This document shows positions 34,131 through 42,323 of a stretch of 64,000 nt of DNA, piece after piece. The stretch lies in the NCBI RefSeq assembly GCF_014212125.1, contig NZ_JACJVP010000017.1, positions 20,572 to 84,571 of the forward strand, read 5' to 3'. The stretch's first letter is position 1. Every line of letters begins with the position of its first letter. The DNA comes from Cohnella nanjingensis (GTDB lineage Bacteria; Bacillota; Bacilli; Paenibacillales; Paenibacillaceae). The notes beneath the pieces were generated by a model, which saw only the letters and a list, made by a program, of their open reading frames with translations, made no database searches and was not told the DNA's origin. The position numbers were made by a program, and so were the translations under genes.

Positions 34131-36121
34131 ATACGGAGGAGATCGCGGAAAGGATGCCGCCCGGCCTGCGGGAATGGCTGGGCGAGAACGCTTCGCTCGC
34201 CGAGCGGATCGGGAACGGCCGGCCGTGGGCGGCCGTCTTGGGCGCTCCGGACCGGGCCGCCGAATGGGCGGCGGGCTGCGAGCCGCCGGCGAGGGAGACG
34301 ATGATGCTGATCGTGCGCCGGTTCGCGGGCTTGCCGTTCGAAGAGGACAAGCTGCTGCAGGCGGCGGCCGAAGAAGGCCGATGGACCGGCGCGGAGACGC
34401 GCGTGGCGATGCAACGGCTGCGGGCCGACGGGATCCTGTTCGCCGTGCGCAAGGCTTGGGGCGACCGGCTCTTCTACCTTCCTTCCGACATGGTCGGCGT
34501 GTGGCAGCGGCTGCTCCTGCCCACTCACTCCGAACCGGTTGCGCCGGAGCGGGAAGCAGACATTGCGGCGCGGTCGTCGGACTATCGGCTGCCGCTGTCG
34601 CTGGAGCTGCTGCACGCCTGGTCCGCCGTTCGGCGATACGGCTTGCCGCTCACGGCCAAGGGCGCCCCGCACAAAGCGGCGATCGCCAAGATCGCGGCTG
34701 CGATCCGCCTCGAGGGAGCGGCGCTCGCCGCGTTGGGCTTCGCGGCGGTCGGCGGCGATCCGACGCCGCCTCAGATGGCGCTGGCGCTTGATCTCGGACT
34801 GCATGCCGGCGTGCTGGAGCGCGGCAAGGCGGAGATCCGCGTCAAGCCGGACGGAGCCGCGCGGTGGCTGGAAGGCACGGCTGCCGCGATCGAAGCCAAG
34901 CTGGCATCGATCGTCACGCTGCGGTACGCGGGCCAGGACCCGGCCCTGCACTATGCGGCGACTGCCGTTGGCATGGTCGTACCGGGCGTCTGGTACCGCG
35001 AGGCGGATGTTGCGGCCGCCAAGCCGGGCAGCCCCGCGTCGCAGGCGATCGGGACTTGGCTGGAGGTGCTGGCGGCGTTCGCTTGGGTAGATCGAGGGAC
35101 GCTGGACGGGCGCGAGGTTTTCCGCTGGATGATCGACCCCGACCCCGAGCGGGCCGCCCGGGCGGCGCCGCTGCCGGACGGACTGGAACGGTACGAGGTG
35201 CTGCCCGATCTGGAGATCGTCGTGCCGCCGGAGGTCCCTCCCGGCGCAAGATGGGCGCTGGAGGAGATCGCGGAGCGGGCCTCGTCGGACGTCGTCTCGC
35301 TCTATCGGCTTAGCCGCAGCGCATGCGAGCGGGCCAGCCGTCAAGGCCATACGCCGGCTTCCGTCGCCGCCTTGCTCGAGGCAGGCTCGGGCGCGCCGCT
35401 GCCCGAAGCGGCCTCCGCCGCGCTGGACGACTGGTTCCGGCGGCTGGGGCGGGTCGAGATCGCGGAGACGGCGCTGCTGCGGGTCGACGAGCCCGGACTG
35501 GCCGATCAGATCGGCGCCGACGCCGAAGCGGCCGCTCTCTTGGCGGAGCGGATCGGCGACCGGTACTTTGTCGTCCGGGAAGGCGCGCGCAAGGCGCTGG
35601 AGGCGCGGCTCGCGGCACTGGGATACCCGCCGTCTCCGCCGCGTTCCGGTCCTGCCGATCCCGGCGGGGACGACGCGGCGGAGACGGCGGCCGTGGATGC
35701 GGGCTGGGCGTACCGCCGCCAGATCCTGTCGTTCTATGAACTCGATCCGACGCCGCCGGCCTCGCCCGACGAGCTGTTCCCGGGCTTGAACGACGTACCC
35801 GCGACGTGGCTGCGGCAGCCTAGAGCCTATCACGCTTCGACGATTAGAGAGCTGGTCGAACGCGCGCTTCATTGGGGGACGGCCCTTCGGGTGCGGCGGA
35901 AGACGGGGGAGGAGGGGCCCGAATGGATCACGTTCGTGCCCCAGGCGGTGTCGGGCTCGTCCGAGGGGTGGCAGGTGAGCGGGCTCGTCCGCGGCGCGGC
36001 CGATCGGGACGCCTCCGATCGGCCGCCCGCCGCGAGCCGCGCGACGCTCGCGGCGGACGGCATCGGGGAGCTGATGATCGTCCTGCCGGAAGCCGAGCCG
36101 CGCCTCCGGACGATAGATTGA
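34127..36121 (+). CDS. Helicase-associated partner protein (Helicase_C_3-like), XPB cassette
   Basis: A 664-residue cytosolic protein translationally coupled to the XPB gene (ATGA overlap; GGAGG 10 bases before ATG 34127). It has no Walker motifs. The N-terminal half is helical with winged-helix-like parts (LLQAAAEEGRWTGAETRVAMQRLRADGILFAVRKAWGDRLFYL). The middle (about 360-480: YEVLPDLEIVVPPEVPPGARWALEEIAERASSDV) reads like the helicase-associated C-terminal domain found in bacterial XPB partner proteins; the C-terminal part (about 590-664) may bind nucleic acid. Actinobacteria have a comparable XPB plus partner gene pair, and archaea pair XPB with nuclease Bax1. No nuclease motif could be identified here. 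Confidence 0.7.
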   Translation: MNTEEIAERMPPGLREWLGENASLAERIGNGRPWAAVLGAPDRAAEWAAGCEPPARETMMLIVRRFAGLPFEEDKLLQAAAEEGRWTGAETRVAMQRLRADGILFAVRKAWGDRLFYLPSDMVGVWQRLLLPTHSEPVAPEREADIAARSSDYRLPLSLELLHAWSAVRRYGLPLTAKGAPHKAAIAKIAAAIRLEGAALAALGFAAVGGDPTPPQMALALDLGLHAGVLERGKAEIRVKPDGAARWLEGTAAAIEAKLASIVTLRYAGQDPALHYAATAVGMVVPGVWYREADVAAAKPGSPASQAIGTWLEVLAAFAWVDRGTLDGREVFRWMIDPDPERAARAAPLPDGLERYEVLPDLEIVVPPEVPPGARWALEEIAERASSDVVSLYRLSRSACERASRQGHTPASVAALLEAGSGAPLPEAASAALDDWFRRLGRVEIAETALLRVDEPGLADQIGADAEAAALLAERIGDRYFVVREGARKALEARLAALGYPPSPPRSGPADPGGDDAAETAAVDAGWAYRRQILSFYELDPTPPASPDELFPGLNDVPATWLRQPRAYHASTIRELVERALHWGTALRVRRKTGEEGPEWITFVPQAVSGSSEGWQVSGLVRGAADRDASDRPPAASRATLAADGIGELMIVLPEAEPRLRTID

Positions 36122-36139
36122 CCCGCGGGCGCGGATTTG

Positions 36140-36148
36140 TGATATGAT
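36140..36148 (+). promoter_or_regulatory. Possible extended -10 promoter before ricF
   Basis: TGATATGAT; predicted start of transcription near 36155. If used, it would leave out the ribosome site of ATG 36163 and favour the downstream TTG 36187, which has GAGGTG at 6 bases. Confidence 0.35.
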
Positions 36149-36162
36149 AGGAGCATGATCGC

Positions 36163-36678
36163 ATGCCGAAAGATGAGGTGGCCTTCTTGCTAGGAATGAC
36201 CGAGACCCTCCCTGCGGCGTCGGGCGAAGCGGCCTTCGAGGCGGCAGCCGATATGGCGGCTCTTACGTCCTACGCCTTCGAGCTGGGAGATTTGATCAAA
36301 CACTCCGCCATTGCGGCGGAATACGCATACTGGAAAGAACGGGTCGATCGGAACGGCGATGCGCAGCAGCTCATCCGCGAGTTCGCCCGAGCGAAGGAGC
36401 AGTTCGCGGACTGCGAGCGGTTCGGCCGCTTTCACCCGGACTACAACGAAGCGCTCGACCGCGTCTACGCGGTCGAAACGCGGCTGAACGCCATCGAGCC
36501 GGTCCGCCGGTTCAAGGACGCCGAGGCCGCGGTTGACCAGCTTCTGCATGAAGTCTCCCTGACGATCGCGCGCTCGGTATCCGAGACGATCAAGGTGCCG
36601 GACAACGATCCGAACCCCAAGGCGAAGGGATGCGGAGGCGGCGGCAGCTGCTCCTGCGGGAGCGGCGGCTGCGGATAA
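36163..36678 (+). CDS. ricF: RicF (YlbF), Fe-S subunit of the RicAFT complex
   Basis: Member of the YlbF/YmcA family; RicF with RicA and RicT forms a complex that carries Fe-S clusters and FAD and promotes RNase Y mRNA processing, affecting competence, sporulation and biofilms. The helical core is visible (YAFELGDLIKHSAIAAEYAYWKE; FHPDYNEALDRVYAVETRLN), followed by the cysteine-rich tail GCGGGGSCSCGSGGCG that binds the cluster. 171 residues from ATG 36163 (AGGAG 9 bases upstream); TTG 36187 or ATG 36196 would give a length nearer to B. subtilis. ylbG follows 46 bp later as in other Bacillota. Confidence 0.9.
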   Translation: MPKDEVAFLLGMTETLPAASGEAAFEAAADMAALTSYAFELGDLIKHSAIAAEYAYWKERVDRNGDAQQLIREFARAKEQFADCERFGRFHPDYNEALDRVYAVETRLNAIEPVRRFKDAEAAVDQLLHEVSLTIARSVSETIKVPDNDPNPKAKGCGGGGSCSCGSGGCG

Positions 36679-36724
36679 GTACGGCCGCCCGTTCGGGGCG
36701 GCCTGGAGGATGGGAGGCGCGCGC

Positions 36725-36988
36725 ATGATTGCGGAACGGACAGGATATATCATCTGGTTCAACGATTGGAAGGCGGCCCGCGCCTTGGACAAGTACGGGA
36801 CGCTGCATTATATGTCCCGCAAGATGAACTACGCGGTGCTCTACGTCAACGCGGAGGCGGCCGAGGATACGGTCCGCAACGTGCAGCGGTTGCCCTACGT
36901 CCGCAAGATCGAGCGGTCTTACCGGGGCGAGATCAAGACGGAGTACGAAAGAAACGTGCCGGACAAGACCCGATTCTACGGCTTGTAG
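36725..36988 (+). CDS. ylbG: YlbG family protein (DUF2129)
   Basis: An 87-residue small protein conserved next to ylbF in Bacillota. The family pattern is visible: GYIIWFNDWKAARALDKYGTLHYMSRKMNYAVLYVN, then VQRLPYVRKIERSYRGEIKTEYE. Function unknown. ATG 36725 lies 7 bases after GGGAGG; the frame extension to 36710 runs into that site. Second gene of a ricF-ylbG unit, followed by a terminator. Confidence 0.88.
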   Translation: MIAERTGYIIWFNDWKAARALDKYGTLHYMSRKMNYAVLYVNAEAAEDTVRNVQRLPYVRKIERSYRGEIKTEYERNVPDKTRFYGL

Positions 36989-37035
36989 GTCGGCGGCGAG
37001 GACGATAAGCGCGATTGAAGGAACGAACGAAACGG

Positions 37036-37068
37036 GACGTCGGCGTTTGCAGCCGACGTTCTTTTTAT
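37036..37068 (+). terminator. Rho-independent terminator after ylbG
   Basis: GACGTCGGC, loop GTTTGCA, GCCGACGTT, then CTTTTTATT. Confidence 0.88.
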
Positions 37069-37147
37069 TGTATTTTCTTAACATCTTGCAAACAATTTGT
37101 GACTTATAGCCTATTTTACGACAAAATTCTGGGTAAATCGGGCTATA

Positions 37148-37176
37148 TAGACAGTTATTTAAGGAATGGATATAAT
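37148..37176 (+). promoter_or_regulatory. Predicted sigma-A promoter of the response regulator gene
   Basis: TAGACA at 37148-37153, 17-base spacer, TATAAT at 37171-37176, in an AT-rich island (37080-37230) that contrasts with the GC-rich surroundings. Confidence 0.6.
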
Positions 37177-37245
37177 GAATGATAGTAAAATGTTAGCAAA
37201 TTTTTAGGAATTTAAACCATTTCTTCTCGACTAGAGGTGCGCCAA

Positions 37246-37953
37246 TTGACCAAGATTCTCGTCATCGAAGATGAGATCGTCGTCGGAGAGATGATATCGA
37301 TGTACTTGACGGACGAAGGCTTCGAAGTTCTGCGGGTCGAGACCGGCCGCGCGGGTCAGGAGGCGCTGTCTTCGTTCCAGCCGGACGCGGTTCTCCTGGA
37401 CCTCGTGCTGCCCGACATCGACGGCACGGATTGGTGCGCCGCCGCGCGGCGGCTATCCGAAGTCCCGATTCTCGTCATCTCGACCAAGAGCAAGGTGGTC
37501 GAGCGGATCGAAGCGTTGGACGCGGGAGCGGACGACTACCTGTGCAAGCCGTTCAGCATGCAGGAGCTCAAGGCGAGGATCGGCGCCGCCGTCCGGCGCA
37601 CGAAGCCGACGGCGATCGCCTCCGGTCCCGACGGCCCGCCGCCGCCGGAGCCGGCCGAGCCGCCTTCGGCGATCCGGATGGATCTCCACAAACGCCAGAT
37701 TTTCGTGGATGAAACGCCGATCGAGACGACCTTTACCGAGTTCGAGCTGATGAAGCTGTTCTTCGAATTTCCGGGGCGCGTCTTCAGTCGGGACGAGCTC
37801 ATTAATACGGTGCGGGGAATCGACTCCTACGTGAACGATCGGGCGATCGACGTCCATATCACCAATCTGCGCAGGAAGTTCGAAGCGAATCCCAAGGAAC
37901 CTCGATATCTGAAGACCGTCTGGGGCGTCGGCTACAAGCTCTTGCTCGGCTAG
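37246..37953 (+). CDS. OmpR/PhoB-family response regulator
   Basis: A 235-residue two-domain regulator. The receiver (1-120) has the acidic pair in LVIEDE, phosphoacceptor Asp52 in LLDLVLPDIDG, Thr/Ser in VISTKSK and Lys in LCKPFS. A proline-rich linker (SGPDGPPPPEPAEPPS) leads to the winged-helix DNA-binding domain (TFTEFELMKLFFEFPGRVFSRDEL to VDVHI-type recognition helix AIDVHITNLRRKFE and the wing TVWGVGYKLLL). TTG 37246 is chosen as start because GAGGTG ends 6 bases upstream and the receiver then begins MTKILVIEDE; GTG 37237 lies inside that site. The gene is separated from the downstream hybrid kinase by a terminator, so pairing is uncertain. Confidence 0.92.
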   Translation: MTKILVIEDEIVVGEMISMYLTDEGFEVLRVETGRAGQEALSSFQPDAVLLDLVLPDIDGTDWCAAARRLSEVPILVISTKSKVVERIEALDAGADDYLCKPFSMQELKARIGAAVRRTKPTAIASGPDGPPPPEPAEPPSAIRMDLHKRQIFVDETPIETTFTEFELMKLFFEFPGRVFSRDELINTVRGIDSYVNDRAIDVHITNLRRKFEANPKEPRYLKTVWGVGYKLLLG

Positions 37954-37997
37954 CGGCCGTCCGCCTTCCTCTCATCCGATTGTTCGATCGTATGGCT

Positions 37998-38041
37998 AAG
38001 CCTCCTATCTCGCTCGAATAGGCGCGTGGTAGGGGTTTTTT
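37998..38041 (+). terminator. Probable terminator between the response regulator and hybrid kinase genes
   Basis: CTCCTATC near 38001 can pair with GGTAGGGG near 38027 (two G-U pairs), followed by TTTTTT at about 38036-38041. Confidence 0.55.
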
Positions 38042-38144
38042 GCTATCTTTCGGGAAAATTCGCCTTATTCTCTTTAACTTTTAGTTCTTTTGGACGATGA
38101 ATGAATCAGGCGAAGGACGCCGCAGACGCCGAGGAGGATTCTCA

Positions 38145-41100
38145 TTGTTTCGTTCGCTTCGCTTCCGATTATGGCTGCTGCTCTTGCTCACGACAGGTGC
38201 GACGCTGTTCCTGATGGGGTGGTTCTATTACCAATCCGCACAAACGACGATCCGCGATTCTCTGCTCGACAATGCGTCGGCGAAGGTCGCCGGGCATTCC
38301 GAGGCGCTGTCCGTCTGGATTCGCGCGCGCACGCAGCAAGTCGAGATGCTCGCCGCCGAGGAAGCCATCCGGTACGGCGGCGAGCAGGCGCGGCAGCTGC
38401 GGCTACAGCGCGCGCTTCATGGCGATAGTCTATACGACGCTCTCTCGATCCGGGATTTGAGCGGCAAGCTCCTGGTGTCCGACGGCAGCTCCGCGGGGAC
38501 GACCGAGCGATGGGCGTATCCGTTCCCGCTAGCCACCCAAACGTCCGTATCGATTCCTTTTTACGCCAGTCGGGAGCATGGACCGTCGAACCTGGTCGTC
38601 GCCATCCAGGTTCCGATTCTGAATCCGTTCGGTACCGGCGAATCGGTGCTGTGCGCGACCGTAAGGGCGGACGCCATCCTGGAAGATTCGACCCGGTTCG
38701 GCGGCAATGTGCTGGATGCGGTGAGTCTGATCGACCGGCAGGGGCGTCTCGTCTATGAACCTTACGACGGACGTCCCTGGACGCATGCGCCGATGGATCG
38801 GATCCTGCGCGCCATGTCGGACGACTGGCAGGATCACGTCAAGAGCGACGGCGTTCTCTATATCGGGGCGTCGATCGCCGGCACCGGGTGGAGCCTGGTC
38901 GCCCAGTCCGCCACCGACAAGCTGTACGCGCCGCTGCATCGGCTGCTGCTCCTGACGATCGCGGCGGGCGTCGCGGCGGAGGCCGCGCTAGCGGTGCTCC
39001 TGTTCCTGCTCATCAGTCCCGTCATGAACCGGATCAAGGCCATTCTGAGGAAGACCGAGGCGGTGGCCGCCGGGCACTTCCGCGTTTCGCCGCTCGCGAT
39101 CGACAAGGAAGACGAGATCGGGGCGCTGGCCGTCTCCGTCAACGGGATGGTCGTGCAGCTGCGGCGGCTTTTCGAGCCGTTGCAGGCGGTGACCAACCAG
39201 AACGATTACGGCATCATCGTCGCCGACGCGTCCCATACGATTACGCAATTCAACGAGACGGCGGAGCGGATGCTCGGCTTTGCGGCTGCCGAGATGATAG
39301 GCCTGAAGACGCCGCTGGCCTTCTCCGACATGGCGGAGCTGCGCGGCAAAGCCGCGCGTCTGTCGGCACGGACGGGGCGGCGCGTCGAGCCCGGATTGCC
39401 TTATTTTCACGCGATGCTGCAAGGCAAGCTGACCTATACGGAGGACCGGACCTACATCCGCAAGGACGGCACGTCCCTGCCCGTTCATCTGAACGTGAGC
39501 AAGATTCTCGACGAGCAGGGAAGGGTTACCGGCTACGTCAGCTTGTTCAGAGACATCACGAGACAGAAGAAAAATCAGGAGGAGCTCCTCGAGGCCAAGC
39601 TCGAAGCCGAGCGGGCGAACGAGGCGAAGAGCTTGTTCCTGGCGCGAATGAGCCATGAGATCCGGACGCCGATCAACGGCATCGTCGGGTTCGCGCAGCT
39701 GCTGGAGCGGACGCCGCTCACCGGCGCGCAGCGGGGGTACTTGCAGAAGATCGTCTCCTCTTCGGAGGTGCTGCTCGGCACGGTGAACCACATTCTCGAC
39801 TTCTCCAAGATCGAAGCGGGCAAGTTCGAGTTGGAGAAAGTGTCGTTCGATCTGGACGAGCTGTTCCGCAAGCTGGCCGATACGCTCGGCATTTTTATCG
39901 GGGCCAAACCGGTCGAGATGATCTTCGACGTCCAGGAAGACGCTCCGACGCGATTGATGGGCGATCCGCTGCGGTTGGAGCAGGTGCTTCTCAATTTGAC
40001 GAACAACGCCGTCAAATTCACCGAAGAAGGGTATGTACACTTAAAGGTGCGCGTAACGGACCGGGAGCCGGACCGGGTCGCGCTTGCCTTTTCCGTATCG
40101 GACACGGGCATCGGAATCCGCGAAGACCAGCTTGCTCAGCTGTTCCGGCCGTTCGTGCAAGCGGACGGCTCGACCAGCCGCAAATACGGCGGATCGGGTC
40201 TTGGTCTCGTCATCGCGGACGAGATGATCGGACTGATGGGCGGGCGGCTTGCGGTCGATAGCGAACCGGGGGTAGGCAGCCGCTTCTCCTTCGATCTGAC
40301 GTTCCCGATCGCGTCGAACGAGCGAAAAAGTGAACCCTGCGTGCCGCTGCATCGTTCCATTCTATGTATCGAGCGTTCGGGCTTGCTGCAGGAAGCGCTG
40401 GCTTCCATGCTGCGGCCGACCTGGGCCGACGTCGCGTTCGCCGATTCGTGGACGGGCGCGATCGAGACGCTGGAGAAGCTGCCCGAGGGCCAGACGTTCG
40501 ACTACGTTCTCTTCAACATGGAGATGCCCGACATGTACGGCGAGTCGACTTGGCTCGATCTGCGCAGCGCGGCGTCCGGGGCGAAGACGATCGCGATGAC
40601 GACGCCGCTGGGCCAGAACGAGCTGCTGCGCATGGCGGAGGCGAATCGGCCGGACCGATCCCTGATCAAGCCGATCAACCGGCTTGCCTTGCGCTCGGCG
40701 CTGGCCGGTCTCGAGGAAGAGAGCCGCTTCGAGCAGCTCGCGCGGCTGCAGCACGAATTGCGCGACGAACCGCCCGCCCAGACGCGGATCTTGCTGGTCG
40801 AGGACCATGCGATCAATCAGCAGGTTGCCTGCGAGCTGCTGACGGAGCGCGGCTTCGACGTCGGCGTCGCCGCCGACGGGTTCGAGGCGCTGCGGATGCT
40901 GGCCGAACGGGAGTGGGACCTGGCGCTGATGGACCTTCAGATGCCGGGGATGGACGGGTTCGAAGCGACACGGCGCCTGCGCGAGCGGCATTCCGAGTGG
41001 GAGCTGCCGGTCGTAGCCATGACGGCGAACGTCATGGACGACGACCGGCGCAAGTGCTACCGGGTCGGCATGAACGACGTCATCACGAAGCCGATCCAGG

Positions 41101-41519
41101 CGAACGCGCTGTATGCCGCGGTGGACAAATGGACGTCGCTCGCCAAGGCGGTCGACTGGGCGGACGCGCGCGAACGGGTGAACGGCAAGGATAATATTTT
41201 GCGGCAAATGACGCAGACGTTCCGGCGCGACTACCCGGGCTTCGACGCGAGGCTCGTCGCCCTGATCGAAAGCGGGGACCGGGAGGGCGCGATACGGCTG
41301 CTGCATACCTTCAGGGGGGTGACCGGCAATTTGTCCGCCAGAGGGCTGCACGAAGCGGCGACGCGACTGGAACGCGACTTGGCCCGCGGGGCGGAGGACG
41401 CTTCCGAGGCGGCTTGGAGAGCGGGCGCCGACCGCTTGTCCGAGGAGTTGGAGCGGGTGCTTCGCGCGATGGAATGGCGCGAAAAAGCGGATTGGCGGGC
41501 GTCGCGAAATAGCGAATAA
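38145..41519 (+). CDS. Hybrid sensor histidine kinase with dCache, HAMP, PAS, two receivers and Hpt
   Basis: A 1124-residue membrane sensor. Order: helix 1 (LRFRLWLLLLLTTGATLFLMG), extracellular dCache-like region (about 35-260), helix 2 (LLLLTIAAGVAAEAALAVLLFLL), HAMP, PAS (YGIIVADASHTITQFNETAERMLGF), HisKA with His504 in MSHEIRTPINGIV, ATPase (NLTNNAVKF, DTGIGI, GGSGLGL), a degenerate receiver in which the phosphoacceptor is Asn791 (VLFNMEMPD), a normal receiver with Asp930 (LMDLQMPGMDG) and an Hpt domain with His1054 (LLHTFRGVTGNLSA). TTG 38145 is chosen: GAGGAGG lies 8 bases upstream and the product then starts MFRSLRFRLW; the frame start at 38097 has no site. Ligand and output unknown. 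Confidence 0.9.
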   Translation: MFRSLRFRLWLLLLLTTGATLFLMGWFYYQSAQTTIRDSLLDNASAKVAGHSEALSVWIRARTQQVEMLAAEEAIRYGGEQARQLRLQRALHGDSLYDALSIRDLSGKLLVSDGSSAGTTERWAYPFPLATQTSVSIPFYASREHGPSNLVVAIQVPILNPFGTGESVLCATVRADAILEDSTRFGGNVLDAVSLIDRQGRLVYEPYDGRPWTHAPMDRILRAMSDDWQDHVKSDGVLYIGASIAGTGWSLVAQSATDKLYAPLHRLLLLTIAAGVAAEAALAVLLFLLISPVMNRIKAILRKTEAVAAGHFRVSPLAIDKEDEIGALAVSVNGMVVQLRRLFEPLQAVTNQNDYGIIVADASHTITQFNETAERMLGFAAAEMIGLKTPLAFSDMAELRGKAARLSARTGRRVEPGLPYFHAMLQGKLTYTEDRTYIRKDGTSLPVHLNVSKILDEQGRVTGYVSLFRDITRQKKNQEELLEAKLEAERANEAKSLFLARMSHEIRTPINGIVGFAQLLERTPLTGAQRGYLQKIVSSSEVLLGTVNHILDFSKIEAGKFELEKVSFDLDELFRKLADTLGIFIGAKPVEMIFDVQEDAPTRLMGDPLRLEQVLLNLTNNAVKFTEEGYVHLKVRVTDREPDRVALAFSVSDTGIGIREDQLAQLFRPFVQADGSTSRKYGGSGLGLVIADEMIGLMGGRLAVDSEPGVGSRFSFDLTFPIASNERKSEPCVPLHRSILCIERSGLLQEALASMLRPTWADVAFADSWTGAIETLEKLPEGQTFDYVLFNMEMPDMYGESTWLDLRSAASGAKTIAMTTPLGQNELLRMAEANRPDRSLIKPINRLALRSALAGLEEESRFEQLARLQHELRDEPPAQTRILLVEDHAINQQVACELLTERGFDVGVAADGFEALRMLAEREWDLALMDLQMPGMDGFEATRRLRERHSEWELPVVAMTANVMDDDRRKCYRVGMNDVITKPIQANALYAAVDKWTSLAKAVDWADARERVNGKDNILRQMTQTFRRDYPGFDARLVALIESGDREGAIRLLHTFRGVTGNLSARGLHEAATRLERDLARGAEDASEAAWRAGADRLSEELERVLRAMEWREKADWRASRNSE

Positions 41520-41662
41520 TGAGAAATAATGTAAATATTGACAGCGATTTATTTTATTGTTGAATCCTCGGGAAATGGTGAGGTAAAATATACTTAAATT
41601 CCTATTTTCGTATCCCTAAAAGATAGTACTTAAGGCCCACATGGCGAAAGGAGGAGAACCCG

Positions 41663-42097
41663 GTGAAGGATAAGCATACGGAGCGTTGGAGTACATACGA
41701 GCCTTTCTATGTCGCCCTGGGGGACAAGAAAGTCGCGGATATTATCATCACCAATCATGCGAGGGTCCGGTGGACCGACCGGGTGGAGACCGAGAAGACA
41801 GGTTTCTCCGATATCGCCCAATACTTGTGGGAATGCCTGAAGGAAGGACGCGTGGTGTCCTACTATCGCAATGAAGAAGACGTTTACACGATCGACGACG
41901 ACCTGGTGTTTGTGGCCGAGTTCGCCGTATCGGATCAGGTCGATCTGCTGGGCATTCCGCTGCACAAGATGATCATCGTCACGTTCCTCGGACGCATGTC
42001 GGAGACGATGGAGCTGCGGGACCTGAAGACGTATTATTCCTGGTTGCGCCATTCCCGCCGCATGACGCTCATTAAGAACAACCGCAAGCGCCGTTGA
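41663..42097 (+). CDS. Conserved hypothetical protein, weak DUF4258-like pattern
   Basis: A 144-residue basic protein with GTG start, supported by AAAGGAGGAG 9 bases upstream. After a short N terminus comes IIITNHARVRWTDRVE, a histidine-x-x-x-arginine pattern reminiscent of DUF4258/RelE-like folds (HAxxRxxxR), then VVSYYRNEEDVYTIDDDLVFVAEF and MIIVTFLGRMSE, beta strands as in that fold. The C terminus is strongly basic (WLRHSRRMTLIKNNRKRR). No antitoxin gene is adjacent. It follows the hybrid kinase by 143 bp, with its own terminator. The fold suggestion is tentative; function unknown. Confidence 0.65.
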   Translation: MKDKHTERWSTYEPFYVALGDKKVADIIITNHARVRWTDRVETEKTGFSDIAQYLWECLKEGRVVSYYRNEEDVYTIDDDLVFVAEFAVSDQVDLLGIPLHKMIIVTFLGRMSETMELRDLKTYYSWLRHSRRMTLIKNNRKRR

Positions 42098-42115
42098 TCC
42101 CCGCTCGTTTCTTGC

Positions 42116-42145
42116 AGGCATGCCGAATCCGGCATGCCTTTTTTT
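42116..42145 (+). terminator. Rho-independent terminator after the hypothetical gene
   Basis: AGGCATGCCG, loop AATC, CGGCATGCCT, then TTTTTTT. Confidence 0.93.
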
Positions 42146-42274
42146 GATTCGCGCGAGGCGTCGGCTTCGCCTATCCGGTGGCGGATCTCCGCCCGCACGC
42201 CGCTGAGGTCCTTGCGGCGCGGCGAAGCCGTTTTTCCAAGCAGGGCGGTTTGGCGCGAAGTTTGCGGAACCATG

Positions 42275-42283
42275 TGATATAAT
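42275..42283 (+). promoter_or_regulatory. Extended -10 promoter of the LysR-PHP operon
   Basis: TGATATAAT, identical to the acsA element; no good -35. Confidence 0.5.
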
Positions 42284-42323
42284 GCTTTCAAACGATCGGA
42301 ATGGGGAAGGATGGAGACGCGAA

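Noticed and set aside
34067..35872. 601-residue minus-strand frame opposite the XPB partner gene
   Set aside because: Arg-rich shadow frame; the plus-strand gene is coupled to the helicase by ATGA and has sensible codon use and domains.
41538..41566. Promoter with TTGACA at 41538 for the hypothetical gene
   Set aside because: The -35 box is perfect but no -10 box lies at 16-18 bases (TGAATC); the alternative TTGAAT/TAAAAT pair at 41560-41589 is only weak.
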